From the NCBI RefSeq assembly GCF_013520985.1, contig NZ_JACDTY010000002.1:558001-622000 (forward strand): DNA of 64,000 nt. The letters run 5' to 3'. This document shows, piece by piece, positions 1 through 8,830 of the stretch (its first letter is position 1; the number at the start of each line of letters is the position of its first letter). The notes below the pieces were generated by a model. It was not told the DNA's origin. It did not search any database and saw only the letters and a list, made by a program, of their open reading frames with translations. The position numbers and the translations under genes are program-made. Source of the DNA: Mesorhizobium neociceri (GTDB lineage Bacteria > Pseudomonadota > Alphaproteobacteria > Rhizobiales > Rhizobiaceae).

Positions 1-945
1 GGAGACCGCCGGTTCGGCGTTGCGGATCAGCGCCACGTCGGTCGAGGTGCCGCCCATATCGTAGGTGACGAGATTCTCGAAGCCGGCACGCTTGCCCGTA
101 TAGGCGGCGGCAATGACACCGGACGCCGGGCCCGACATCACGGTCTTGGCCGATTCCCTGGTGACGAAACGGGCCGAGATCATGCCGCCATTGCCGTTCA
201 TGATCAGGAAGTCGCGGGCATAGCCTTTGGCGGCCAATTCCTTGCGCAGCCGCTCGACATAGCGCTCGAGGATCGGCTGCACCGAGGCGTTGACCGCGGC
301 GGTCACGCCGCGTTCGAATTCGCGCGCTTCCGACAGCAGCGCATGGCCCGTGGTGATGTAGCTGTTCGGCCAGAGCTCGGCGGCAATTTCGGCGGCGCGC
401 CGCTCATGCCTGGGGTTGGCATAGGAGTGCAGGAAATGGATGACCAGGGATTCGCAACCGAGGTCGACCAACACGTTCACTGCCGCGCGCATCTCGGCCT
501 CGTCGAGCGGCGTGCGTACCGCGCCCGAGGCCTCGACGCGCTCCGACACTTCCAACCTGAGATCGCGCGGGATAATCGGAACGAACGTTCCGGTCATGCC
601 ATAGGGCTGTGGCCGTGTGCGCCGGCCAAGCTCGATCACGTCGCGAAAACCGCGCGTGGTGATCATGCCGGTCTTCGCCAGCCGGCGTTCCAGAACCGCA
701 TTGGTGGTGGTGGTCGTGCCATGCACGATGAGGTCGATGCCGTCTATGGCAAAGCCGGTGGCGCCAAGCGCTGAAACCACGCCGAAAGCCTGGTTGTCGA
801 CCGTGGTCGGCGTCTTGGCGATATGCACCCTGCCGCCGTCCTTGCCGTCGATCAAAATGAGGTCGGTGAAGGTTCCGCCGACATCGATGCCGGCAACGAC
901 GTTACCGAGGGAATCCGGCTGTTGCACCGAAAAATTCTCTTTCAT
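1..945 (-). CDS. Hydantoinase/oxoprolinase family protein (HyuA-like), 5' part only
   Basis: The first 315 codons of an ATP-dependent hydantoinase/oxoprolinase-type enzyme (N-methylhydantoinase A family), which hydrolyses cyclic amides such as hydantoins or 5-oxoproline. The frame is open to the window edge, so the C-terminal part is missing, and the partner B subunit, if present, lies outside. Seen directly: a GIDVGGTFTD phosphate-binding loop at about residues 19-28, an HGTTTTTNA stretch near residue 77, and a second YDMGGTSTDV loop at about 295-304, all typical of the actin-like ATPase fold of this family. The ATG at 943-945 lies 18 codons before the first loop, as in homologues; no strong ribosome site precedes it. 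It is transcribed away from the ferredoxin reductase gene. The exact substrate cannot be told from sequence. Confidence 0.88.
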   Translation of the reverse strand, partial: MKENFSVQQPDSLGNVVAGIDVGGTFTDLILIDGKDGGRVHIAKTPTTVDNQAFGVVSALGATGFAIDGIDLIVHGTTTTTNAVLERRLAKTGMITTRGFRDVIELGRRTRPQPYGMTGTFVPIIPRDLRLEVSERVEASGAVRTPLDEAEMRAAVNVLVDLGCESLVIHFLHSYANPRHERRAAEIAAELWPNSYITTGHALLSEAREFERGVTAAVNASVQPILERYVERLRKELAAKGYARDFLIMNGNGGMISARFVTRESAKTVMSGPASGVIAAAYTGKRAGFENLVTYDMGGTSTDVALIRNAEPAVS

Positions 946-1011
946 TGTCGAAACCCGAAATGCCAGGACTACGAATGTGCCGCAGTTTGGAAAGCTGTTC
1001 TACCGTGGTAT

Positions 1012-1040
1012 CTTGACGCAAATATCGTTTGTATACTAAT
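1012..1040 (+). promoter_or_regulatory. Possible promoter of the ferredoxin reductase gene
   Basis: In the divergent gap between the hydantoinase gene and the ferredoxin reductase gene there is CTTGAC at 1012-1017 followed by an AT-rich stretch with TATACT at 1032-1037 and ACTAAT at 1035-1040. CTTGAC with a 17-base spacer matches the rhizobial sigma-70 layout only roughly, since the TATACT box is too close and ACTAAT is a weak -10. Inference only. Confidence 0.3.
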
Positions 1041-1185
1041 AAATTCCGGACACAAGAGCTTACCGCTTTCCAAAGGCTTACCGCTTCGATGTGTGTGAAC
1101 GGCACGCCGGGACCTGAACGGTCCGGGCGCGCAGGAAATGGTTTGGCGCCCGCATAGTTGAGTGGGCAAGACAGAGTTGGATTTG

Positions 1186-2013
1186 ATGAACACCACATCC
1201 GCATTCAACACGGCCGGAGCCCGTCCGCTGCAGTTCCCGATTCCGGCCAATGTCTATGCCGAAACGGTGGTGTCGGTGAAGCACTACACCGACCGCCTGT
1301 TCTCGTTCCGCATCACCCGTCCGCAGTCGCTGCGCTTCCGCTCCGGCGAGTTCGTCATGATCGGCCTGCCCAATGCCGAAAAGCCGGTATACCGCGCCTA
1401 TTCGGTGGCCAGCCCGGCCTGGGACGAAGAGCTTGAATTCTTCTCGATCAAGGTGCCGGACGGCCCGCTGACCTCCGAGCTGCAGAAGATCCAGGTCGGC
1501 GACACCGTCATCATGCGCCAGAAGTCGACCGGCACGCTGGTCGTCGACGCGCTGACCCCGGCAAAGCGCCTGTTCATGATCTCGACCGGCACCGGCATTG
1601 CGCCCTTCGCCAGCCTGCTGCGCGATCCCGACACCTACGAAAAGTTCGAACAGGTCATCCTGACCCACACCTGCCGCGACAATGCCGAACTGGTCTATGG
1701 CCAGGAGTTGGTGGCGGGGCTCGAGACCGACCCGCTGATCGGCGAACTGACCGGCGGCCGCGTCACCCTCTATAACTCGACGACCCGCGAAGACTCGGCG
1801 CGCATGGGCCGCATCACCGCGCTGATCGGCTCCGGCAAGTTCTACGCCGACCTCGGCATCGAGAAGCTCAATCCGGAGACCGACCGCATCATGATCTGCG
1901 GCTCGATGCACATGCTGAAGGACGTCAAGGAACTGGCCGAAAGCCTCGGCTTCCATGAGGGTTCGCTCAGCCATCCCTCGACTTTCGTCGTCGAGCGCGC
2001 TTTCGTCGGCTGA
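1186..2013 (+). CDS. fpr: Ferredoxin--NADP+ reductase
   Basis: A 275-residue flavoprotein that moves electrons between NADPH and ferredoxin or flavodoxin in the cytoplasm; bacterial Fpr proteins often act in oxidative-stress defence and Fe-S repair. Seen: an FAD-binding beta-barrel with RAYS at residues 70-73, an NADP-binding STGTGIAPF stretch at about 133-141, the MICGSMHM segment and a C-terminal AFVG as in the alphaproteobacterial (subclass I) enzymes. An in-frame GTG at 1162 would add eight residues; the ATG at 1186 was preferred because family N-termini begin at this MNTT stretch. It stands alone, with the hydantoinase gene divergent and deoC 220 bases downstream. Confidence 0.9.
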   Translation: MNTTSAFNTAGARPLQFPIPANVYAETVVSVKHYTDRLFSFRITRPQSLRFRSGEFVMIGLPNAEKPVYRAYSVASPAWDEELEFFSIKVPDGPLTSELQKIQVGDTVIMRQKSTGTLVVDALTPAKRLFMISTGTGIAPFASLLRDPDTYEKFEQVILTHTCRDNAELVYGQELVAGLETDPLIGELTGGRVTLYNSTTREDSARMGRITALIGSGKFYADLGIEKLNPETDRIMICGSMHMLKDVKELAESLGFHEGSLSHPSTFVVERAFVG

Positions 2014-2152
2014 CATCAGCCGGCGCTTCGGCGCCTGCGCTCTCGGATTCACGTTTTGACCATACGGTCAAAATTCAGCTGCTCTCGCCGCCTTTTTCCG
2101 CTATGACCGCTTGAAGGACTCGTGAAGCATCGATTCACGGGCTATCTTCGGC

Positions 2153-2197
2153 GTGTGTCGCCCAAAACCGCTATGCGGTCCGGGAGCAACGACACAC
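2153..2197. repeat. Inverted repeat upstream of deoC
   Basis: GTGTGTCG at 2153-2160 is mirrored by CGACACAC at 2190-2197, enclosing CCCAAAACCGC-type sequence. The core looks like a degenerate copy of the palindromic element seen at 58512-58556, so it may be an intergenic repeat rather than an operator. It lies about 35 bases before the deoC start. Confidence 0.45.
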
Positions 2198-2233
2198 ACC
2201 ACGACGTAAAATCGTCGAGCGAAAGGGCAGGAG

Positions 2234-3283
2234 ATGAGCAGCACAATCCGCGAAGCCGATCTCGGCGCATCCAAGATCACGCCGCTACCGGCGCGTGCCG
2301 CCGCCAACACGCCCGTGCCGCAAACCCATGGCATTGCCCGCAACACCGGCATGCGGCTCGATCTCGGCTTCATGGAATCGGTGCGCTCCGTCAACCGCTC
2401 GGCGCTGGAGCGCCGCGTCGCCAGCCTGACCAAAAGGCGCTCGATCAAGGCCGACAACCAGGCCGCCTGGCTGCTGCGCGCCGTCTCCTGCATGGATTTG
2501 ACGACGCTGAACTCCAACGACACCGAAGAGCGGGTGCGCCGTCTGTGCGCCAAGGCGATCAACCCGTTCCGCCGCGACATCGTCGAGGGTCTTGGCATCG
2601 AAGGCGAGAAAATCCGCCCGGCGGCGGTCTGCGTCTATCATCCCTTCGTCGCCACGGCTGTCGATGCCGTGCGCGGCACCGGCATCCATGTCGCCGCCGT
2701 CTCCACCGCCTTCCCGCACGGCCTCGCGCCGCTGTCGACGCGCCTGCAGGAGATCGAGGCATCGGTACGCGACGGCGCCGACGAGATCGACGTCGTCATC
2801 CCGCGCGGCCTGGTCTTCGGCGCCAAATGGCAGGAGCTCTACAACGAGATCGTCTCGATGCGCGAAGCCTGCGGCGATGCGCATTTGAAGGTCATCCTCG
2901 GCACCGGCGACCTCGCCACGCTGCGCAATGTCATGCTGGCCTCGATGGTGGCGATGATGGCGGGCGCCGATTTCATCAAGACCTCGACCGGCAAGGAAAG
3001 CGTCAACGCCACGCTGCCCGTTGGCCTCGCCATGGTTCGCGCCATCAGGGCCTATTTCGAGGAGACCGGCTTTCTCATCGGCTTCAAGCCGGCCGGAGGC
3101 ATTTCCACCGCCAAAGCCTCGCTCGACTGGCTGGTGCTGATGAAGGAAGAACTCGGACGGCCATGGCTGGAGCCGGACCTGTTCCGCTTCGGCGCCTCAA
3201 GCCTTTTGACCGATATCGAGCGCCAGCTCGAGCACCACCTGACCGGGCACTATTCGGCCAATCATCGCCACGCGATGGCGTGA
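2234..3283 (+). CDS. deoC: Deoxyribose-phosphate aldolase
   Basis: A class I aldolase of 349 residues that splits 2-deoxyribose 5-phosphate into acetaldehyde and glyceraldehyde 3-phosphate, the last step of deoxynucleoside breakdown. Seen: the proton-relay aspartate in EIDVVIP (D186), the Schiff-base lysine in ADFIKTSTG (K249) and the second catalytic lysine in GFKPAGG (K285). The enzyme is longer than the roughly 260-residue E. coli protein because of an N-terminal extension of about 75 residues, a form seen in rhizobia. AAAGGG at 2222-2227 gives a ribosome site six bases before the ATG. The next gene, an aldehyde dehydrogenase on the same strand, could oxidise the acetaldehyde, so the two probably form a deoxyribose-use operon. 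Confidence 0.93.
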   Translation: MSSTIREADLGASKITPLPARAAANTPVPQTHGIARNTGMRLDLGFMESVRSVNRSALERRVASLTKRRSIKADNQAAWLLRAVSCMDLTTLNSNDTEERVRRLCAKAINPFRRDIVEGLGIEGEKIRPAAVCVYHPFVATAVDAVRGTGIHVAAVSTAFPHGLAPLSTRLQEIEASVRDGADEIDVVIPRGLVFGAKWQELYNEIVSMREACGDAHLKVILGTGDLATLRNVMLASMVAMMAGADFIKTSTGKESVNATLPVGLAMVRAIRAYFEETGFLIGFKPAGGISTAKASLDWLVLMKEELGRPWLEPDLFRFGASSLLTDIERQLEHHLTGHYSANHRHAMA

Positions 3284-3336
3284 AACCCCCACCCCGATCG
3301 GCTTTGCCGATCGACCCTCCCCACAAGGAGGAGGGT
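3284..3336. repeat. Double-hairpin intergenic repeat (rhizobial mosaic type)
   Basis: Between deoC and the dehydrogenase gene lie two adjacent perfect hairpins: CGATCGGC/GCCGATCG at 3295-3302 and 3306-3313, and ACCCTCC/GGAGGGT at 3314-3320 and 3330-3336. The composition and layout are those of the short palindromic elements spread between genes in Mesorhizobium-like genomes. In RNA it could slow exonuclease decay or tune expression between the two genes; that is inference. Confidence 0.6.
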
Positions 3337-3350
3337 GAAGGAGGCACCAC

Positions 3351-5723
3351 ATGAACATTCTCGAACGCTATCACGCCATGGAATACGGGCCGGCGCCGGA
3401 AGCCCGCAACGAGGCCGATGCGTGGCTCGCCGCGCGCGACTTCGGCAAGGCGCTGTTCATCGACGGTGCCTGGAAAGCCGCTGCGGGCGGCAAGACCTTC
3501 GACACCAGCGAGCCGTCATCCGGCAAGCTGCTGGGCAAGATCTCGGATGCAGGCGCCGCGGATATCGACGCCGCGGTTGCCGCAGCCACCAAGGCACTGC
3601 CGAAATGGTCGGCATCTTCAGGCTACCAGCGTGCCAAAGTGCTCTACGCCATCGGCCGCGCCATGCAGCGGCATCAGCGCCTGTTCGCGGTGCTTGAGAC
3701 AATCGACAACGGCAAGCCGATCCGCGAAAGCCGCGACATCGACGTGCCGCTCGCCATCCGCCATTTCATCCACCATGCCGGCTGGGCGCAGGCGCTGGAC
3801 AAGGATTTCCCAGGCAACAAGGGCGTCGGCGTCGTCGGCCAGATCATCCCGTGGAATTTCCCGCTGCTGATGCTGGCCTGGAAGATCGCGCCCGCCCTTG
3901 CCGCCGGCTGCACGGTGGTGCTGAAGCCGGCCGAATTCACGCCGCTCACCGCTATTCTGTTTGCCGAAATCTGCGAGCGCGCCGGCGTGCCGAAAGGCGT
4001 CGTCAACATCGTCCAAGGCGGACCGGAAGCGGGCGTGGCCATCGTCAACCATCCCGGCATCCAGAAGATCGCCTTCACCGGCTCCTCCGAAGTCGGCAAG
4101 ATCATTCGCAAGGCCACGGCTGGATCGGGCAAGAAACTGTCGCTGGAACTCGGTGGCAAGTCGGCCTTCATCGTCTTCGAGGACGCCGATCTCGACAGCG
4201 CCGTCGAAGGTCTGGTCGACGGCATCTGGTTCAACCAGGGCCAGGTCTGCTGCGCGGGGTCGCGGCTTCTGGTGCAGGAAGGCATTGCCGAAGCCTTGAT
4301 CGCCAAGGTCAAGGTCAGGATGAGCCGGCTGCGCGTCGGCAGCCCGCTCGACAAGAACACCGATATCGGCCCGCTGGTCGACGCCACGCAGCTCGACCGG
4401 GTCAAAGGTCTGGTCGCCGAGGGCGCAAAACAAGGCGCCGTCTGCTGGCAGCCGGACGCAGCGCTGCCGTCTTCCGGCTACTATCATCTGCCGACGCTCG
4501 CCACCGGCGTTTCGCCGGCTAACATATTGGCACAGGAAGAGGTGTTCGGCCCGGTTCTGGCCACCATGACCTTCCGCAACACCGAGGAAGCGATCGAGCT
4601 TGCCAACAACACGCGCTATGGGCTTGCCGCCTCGGTGTGGAGCGAGAACATCAACCTAGCGCTGCACGTCGCGCCGCAATTGAAGGCCGGCGTCGTCTGG
4701 GTCAACGGCACCAACATGTTCGACGCTGCCTGCGGCTTCGGCGGCTATCGCGAAAGCGGTTTTGGTCGCGAAGGCGGGCGCGAGGGCATGCTCGAATATC
4801 TCACGGCAAAACTGCCGCTTGGCCCTGTCATCAAGCCGGCAATGTCTTCGGCACAGCCTGTCGAGCAAGCGGATGGTGGCGCCATCGATCGTACGGCAAA
4901 GCTGTTCATCGGCGGCAAGCAGGTCCGGCCGGACGGCAACTACTCACTCGCCGTCGCCACCGCCAAGGGCAAGCTCGCCGGCGAAGTCGGCCTCGGCAGC
5001 CGCAAGGATATCCGTGACGCCGTTGCGGCGGCCCGCGCCTGTAAAGCCTGGCCGGAAGCGACCGCCTACAACCGTTCCCAGGTGCTCTATTACCTCGCCG
5101 AAAATCTGTCCGGACGTGCCGGCGAGTTCGCCACCCGTCTCACGGAACTGACCGGCGCCAACGCCAAGGCGGCGCGGGAAGAAGTAGAACAGTCCATAGA
5201 GCGCCTCTTCCTCTATGCCGGCCTCGCCGACAAGTTCGAAGGCAGGGTGCATCAGCCGCCGGCCCGCGCCGTCACGCTGGCGCTGCACGAGCCGGTCGGT
5301 GTCGTCGGCATCGTGGCACCGGACAGCGGGCCGCTGCTCGGATTCATTTCCTTGGTCGCCCCAGCGCTTGCCATGGGCAACACCGTGGTCGCCGTGCCGT
5401 CGGAAAAATACCCGCTGCTCGCCACCGATCTCTACCAGGTGATCGAATATTCCGACGTCCCTGCCGGCGCCATCAACATCGTCACCGGTCGCACGGCGGA
5501 ACTTGCCGGCGTGCTGGCCAAGCACGACGATGTCGACGGGCTCTGGCTGTTCGCCGATGCCGACACCTGCGCCAAGGCGGAGGCCGATTCCATCGGCAAT
5601 CTCAAGCGCGTCTGGACCGGCAACGGCCGCAGCCTCGACTGGGCGTCCGATGAAGCCGCCGGCGATGCCCTGCTGCGCCGCGCCGTGGAGGTGAAGAACG
5701 TCTGGGTGCCTTACGGCGACTGA
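3351..5723 (+). CDS. Double-domain aldehyde dehydrogenase (ALDH16-like)
   Basis: A 790-residue NAD(P)-dependent aldehyde dehydrogenase made of two ALDH units. The N-terminal unit (about 1-490) has the full catalytic set: N169 in PWNF, E266 in LELGGK and the nucleophile C300 in FNQGQVC. The C-terminal unit (about 510-790) is recognisable as ALDH (GGK, EPVGVVGIVAPD, VAPALAMGNTVV) but stops short and has no catalytic cysteine motif. One active plus one decayed domain is the plan of bacterial ALDH16 enzymes, in which the second domain is structural. AAGGAGG at 3338-3344 is a strong ribosome site. Position behind deoC suggests it turns the released acetaldehyde into acetate; substrate is inferred. 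Confidence 0.88.
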   Translation: MNILERYHAMEYGPAPEARNEADAWLAARDFGKALFIDGAWKAAAGGKTFDTSEPSSGKLLGKISDAGAADIDAAVAAATKALPKWSASSGYQRAKVLYAIGRAMQRHQRLFAVLETIDNGKPIRESRDIDVPLAIRHFIHHAGWAQALDKDFPGNKGVGVVGQIIPWNFPLLMLAWKIAPALAAGCTVVLKPAEFTPLTAILFAEICERAGVPKGVVNIVQGGPEAGVAIVNHPGIQKIAFTGSSEVGKIIRKATAGSGKKLSLELGGKSAFIVFEDADLDSAVEGLVDGIWFNQGQVCCAGSRLLVQEGIAEALIAKVKVRMSRLRVGSPLDKNTDIGPLVDATQLDRVKGLVAEGAKQGAVCWQPDAALPSSGYYHLPTLATGVSPANILAQEEVFGPVLATMTFRNTEEAIELANNTRYGLAASVWSENINLALHVAPQLKAGVVWVNGTNMFDAACGFGGYRESGFGREGGREGMLEYLTAKLPLGPVIKPAMSSAQPVEQADGGAIDRTAKLFIGGKQVRPDGNYSLAVATAKGKLAGEVGLGSRKDIRDAVAAARACKAWPEATAYNRSQVLYYLAENLSGRAGEFATRLTELTGANAKAAREEVEQSIERLFLYAGLADKFEGRVHQPPARAVTLALHEPVGVVGIVAPDSGPLLGFISLVAPALAMGNTVVAVPSEKYPLLATDLYQVIEYSDVPAGAINIVTGRTAELAGVLAKHDDVDGLWLFADADTCAKAEADSIGNLKRVWTGNGRSLDWASDEAAGDALLRRAVEVKNVWVPYGD

Positions 5724-6009
5724 ATGTCGCTGAGGCGCTTCGTGTTTGAACGAACCAAGGCAGCGTGACTCATTGTCCTGTTGTCATACATGTCGTTGCG
5801 TCAGAGCAGGCGATGTGCATTACATCGGCTGTCGTGAAGGTGATCGCGTTCGGGCTTGACGCCTGAACCTGTGTTCTTTAACGAGAAAAAACATATATTA
5901 TTCGTGGACTGATGGATTGTGCAGGCCGCATAGTCGCGCCTGTCTGGTACAGGACGCCTTGGTCAGCCGTCAGTAAATCGGACTGAGCCAACAGGGCGAG
6001 GAGAAAAGC

Positions 6010-6741
6010 ATGGCGGATCTGGCAGGCAAGGTCGTTGTCGTCACGGCGGCGGCGCAAGGCATCGGCAAGGCGAGTGCGCTGGCCTTCGCCAAGGCAGGTG
6101 CCGTCGTCCATGCCACCGACATCAACGAAGCGCTGCTGGCCGAACTCGCCAAGACATCAGGGATCAAGACCCGCAAGCTCGATGTTCTCAATGACGATGC
6201 AGTGACATCGGGCTTTGCCGAAATCGGCCGCGTCGATGTGCTGTTCAACTGCGCCGGCTTCGTCCATTCCGGCTCGATCCTCGAGATGAAGGATGCCGAT
6301 CTCGATTTCGCCTTCAACCTCAATGTCCGCGCCATGATCCGCACCATTCGGGCCGTGCTGCCCGGCATGCTGGAGCGTGGCGACGGCTCGATCATCAACA
6401 TGTCTTCCGTCGCCGGCGCCGGCAAGGGCGTGCCCAACCGCTTCGCCTATGGCGTCACCAAGGCCGCCGTGATCGGGCTCACCAAGGCGGTCGCCGCCGA
6501 CTATGTCGCCAAGGGCATTCGCTGCAACGCCATCTGCCCCGGCACCGTCGAAAGCCCGTCGCTACAGGACCGCATGCATGCGCAGGGCGACTATGACGCG
6601 GCGCGGGCCGCCTTCATCGCCCGCCAGCCGATGGGCCGTCTCGGCACGCCAGAGGAAATCGCCGACCTTGCCGTCTATCTCGCCGGCGCCACCTACACGT
6701 CGGGGCAGGCCTACAATATCGACGGCGGCTGGTCGATCTGA
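6010..6741 (+). CDS. SDR family oxidoreductase, likely deoxy-sugar-acid dehydrogenase
   Basis: A 243-residue classical short-chain dehydrogenase. Seen: the cofactor loop TAAAQGIG (12-19), D37 at the end of the second strand which favours NAD+ over NADP+, NCAG at 80-83, a serine pair at 132-133, and the catalytic YGVTK (Y147, K151). It most resembles the 2-keto-3-deoxy-L-fuconate dehydrogenase / DHRS6 group. The gene following it encodes a fumarylacetoacetate-hydrolase-family protein, the same pairing as in non-phosphorylated L-fucose or L-rhamnose breakdown, where the dehydrogenase makes a 2,4-diketo-3-deoxy acid for the hydrolase. GAGGAG at 5998-6003 precedes the ATG. The 286 bases upstream carry a hairpin (about 5848-5868) and nothing else recognisable. 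Confidence 0.85.
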   Translation: MADLAGKVVVVTAAAQGIGKASALAFAKAGAVVHATDINEALLAELAKTSGIKTRKLDVLNDDAVTSGFAEIGRVDVLFNCAGFVHSGSILEMKDADLDFAFNLNVRAMIRTIRAVLPGMLERGDGSIINMSSVAGAGKGVPNRFAYGVTKAAVIGLTKAVAADYVAKGIRCNAICPGTVESPSLQDRMHAQGDYDAARAAFIARQPMGRLGTPEEIADLAVYLAGATYTSGQAYNIDGGWSI

Positions 6742-6817
6742 CCGCTTCCAGCCCTTATCGGGGATCGGTGGCTCCAGGAATCACGCGCACCGGTCGCCCT
6801 CAAACAGGAGAAATACG

Positions 6818-7663
6818 ATGAAGTTGTTGCGCTATGGCGAGACAGGGAGCGAACGCCCCGGCCTGCTCGATGCGGACGGAACGATCCGCGATCTCTCCGC
6901 CCATGTCGCCGACATTGCCGGCACCGCGCTTCATCCGACCTCGCTGGACATGCTGTCGAAGCTCGACCCGAAGTCGCTGCCTGTCGTTTCCGGCAAGCCC
7001 CGTCTCGGCGCCTGCGTCGCCGGCACGGGAAAATTCATCTGCATCGGCCTGAACTATTCCGACCACGCCGCCGAAACCGGCGCCACCGTGCCGCCTGAGC
7101 CGATCATCTTCATGAAGGCCAGCTCGGCCATTGTCGGCCCGGACGACGACGTGCTGATCCCGCGCGGCTCGGAGAAGACCGACTGGGAGGTCGAGCTCGC
7201 CGTGGTCATCGGCAAGACAGCAAAGTATGTCAGCGAGGCCGAGGCGCTGGACTATGTCGCCGGCTACGCCGTCGCCCATGACGTGTCCGAGCGCGCCTTC
7301 CAGGCCGAGCGTCAGGGCCAGTGGACCAAGGGCAAGAGCTGCGACACGTTCGGCCCGACCGGCCCGTGGCTTGTCACCAAGGACGAAGTGGCCGACCCGC
7401 AGAACCTCAAAATGTGGCTGACGGTCAACGGCAAGACCATGCAGAACGGCTCGACCAAGACCATGGTCTACGGCGTCGCCTATCTCGTCTCCTACCTCAG
7501 CCAGTTCATGTCGCTGCACCCAGGCGACATCATCTCAACCGGCACGCCCCCCGGCGTCGGCCTCGGGATGAAGCCGCCGGTGTTCTTGAAGGCCGGCGAC
7601 GTGGTGGAGCTCGGCATCGAGGGGCTTGGCCAGCAGAAGCAGACCTTTAAGGCGGATGCTTAG
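6818..7663 (+). CDS. Fumarylacetoacetate hydrolase family protein
   Basis: A 281-residue metal-dependent C-C hydrolase of the FAH family. Seen: the conserved GLNYSDHAAE (76-86), the metal ligands in DWEVELA (E124, E126) and AHDVSER (D155), and the C-terminal GDIISTGTPPGVG segment. Homologues are called ureidoglycolate lyase or, in sugar clusters, 2,4-diketo-3-deoxy-L-fuconate hydrolase, which yields pyruvate and lactate. The SDR gene ends 76 bases upstream, and the pairing supports the sugar-acid role. AACAGGAG just before the ATG at 6818 fixes this start; the frame is open further upstream but into the SDR gene. Confidence 0.87.
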   Translation: MKLLRYGETGSERPGLLDADGTIRDLSAHVADIAGTALHPTSLDMLSKLDPKSLPVVSGKPRLGACVAGTGKFICIGLNYSDHAAETGATVPPEPIIFMKASSAIVGPDDDVLIPRGSEKTDWEVELAVVIGKTAKYVSEAEALDYVAGYAVAHDVSERAFQAERQGQWTKGKSCDTFGPTGPWLVTKDEVADPQNLKMWLTVNGKTMQNGSTKTMVYGVAYLVSYLSQFMSLHPGDIISTGTPPGVGLGMKPPVFLKAGDVVELGIEGLGQQKQTFKADA

Positions 7664-7711
7664 CCGCCTCTTCTCTTAGGGTCTGCTCTCTTAGGTCTGC
7701 GTGCACGACGG

Positions 7712-8830
7712 CTATGGCTTGACCGAGCCGGCGGGCGAGGAGCGGAGGCCACCCATCCGGCCGGGCGCTCCAAGGCCACCCGGTGATCCCATGGGTGTGC
7801 CAGAACCATCCGTTCGGTCAGGCGCATTGACGCCATCCTGTGGCCCGGTGGCCGGGCTGGCCGGGACATCATCGGGGTTGCTAGCGCGCTGGGCGGGTGC
7901 GCCGGGTTGGTCCGGCGACTGGCTTCCGGCTCTCTCTTGTCGAGATGCCGAGACAACATGCCCCTCCCGATCGAAGCGGACGTCGAGAAACGCCCGCACA
8001 ATGCCTTTCGGCCCATCGTTCTGGTCGTCAAGCGCAAAGCCCAGGCCCGATTTGAGCCTTCGTCCCTGACGCTGCACGAACGTCTCGTAGAGTACGCCGC
8101 CGACGTGGCTGTGGGGGATCGGAGTTTCCGCCGCCAGATGCAGCACCTTGTATCCGCCCGGTGTCCTGGCCAGAGCCATTTCGACGCGCCGGCCTGCAAG
8201 CCTCGACGATTGCGGTCCGACCTTGAGCCGTCCGACCAGCAGTGCGCCTGACTTTGCGACCGCCAGGCCGCGGACCAGATAGTGCGTTTCATCAGGCCTG
8301 GCCTCTATCAGGCTTGCGACGATCTTCCCGTCGGGCCGGCGGATACCGGAGACAGCGATGACGTCGCCGGGCCTGATCCTGGACCGCCTGGAGAGGCGAG
8401 CAATGTCGACCTGTTGCCCCAGGATCCACAAGGAGCTGGCAGTCACGCGTTCAACGGGGCCGACCACTTCGCTGGTGACGTGGATTGCGCGGGTGACGGT
8501 ACGGCCTGCCACCATCATCACCGCGACCCGCACGACATGCCCTATCTTCAGGCTGCTTGCGGTGGTGCGGGTGCCGTCGATCCAGACCGGCACGTCAGGG
8601 GAATAGCCAACGCGCACGCCGTTGACGAAAATACTGCCGAAACGCTGGACGGTTCCAACGATGCCGGTGCCGCCAATACCCTGGTCGCTGTCGGTCCCCG
8701 CCGTCCAGCCGGTGCCGCCAATGCCCTGGTCTTTCGAAGCTTCCCCCGCGCCGGCGGCCATGCCGCGCAACAGCGTCGGCAAGGCGGCTCCGAGCATCAG
8801 GAGACCGCGCCTTGTCAGGCTCCGGCTCAT
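7712..8830 (-). CDS. DUF5666-type exported protein with Tat-like signal
   Basis: A 372-residue protein of unknown function. The N-terminus SLTRRGLLML is a twin-arginine export signal followed by a hydrophobic stretch. The mature start carries two copies of a DQGIGGTG motif, then several short beta-rich units with the 'GxVxxV ... G.I.VNGV.V' look of DUF5666 domains, and an Ala/Gly/Pro-rich, probably unfolded tail of about 90 residues. The ATG at 8830 overlaps the stop of the DUF6502 gene by four bases (ATGA), so the two are translationally coupled; GGAG precedes it. A longer frame upstream lies entirely inside the DUF6502 gene and was rejected. Function cannot be given. Confidence 0.8.
   Translation of the reverse strand: MSRSLTRRGLLMLGAALPTLLRGMAAGAGEASKDQGIGGTGWTAGTDSDQGIGGTGIVGTVQRFGSIFVNGVRVGYSPDVPVWIDGTRTTASSLKIGHVVRVAVMMVAGRTVTRAIHVTSEVVGPVERVTASSLWILGQQVDIARLSRRSRIRPGDVIAVSGIRRPDGKIVASLIEARPDETHYLVRGLAVAKSGALLVGRLKVGPQSSRLAGRRVEMALARTPGGYKVLHLAAETPIPHSHVGGVLYETFVQRQGRRLKSGLGFALDDQNDGPKGIVRAFLDVRFDREGHVVSASRQERAGSQSPDQPGAPAQRASNPDDVPASPATGPQDGVNAPDRTDGSGTPMGSPGGLGAPGRMGGLRSSPAGSVKP

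Noticed and set aside
1078..2052. Long minus-strand frame (324 codons) opposite the ferredoxin reductase gene
   Set aside because: Composition is that of an antisense shadow in GC-rich DNA (Arg/Ala/Asp/Gln-rich), no ribosome site, and the plus-strand gene has clear FAD and NADP motifs.
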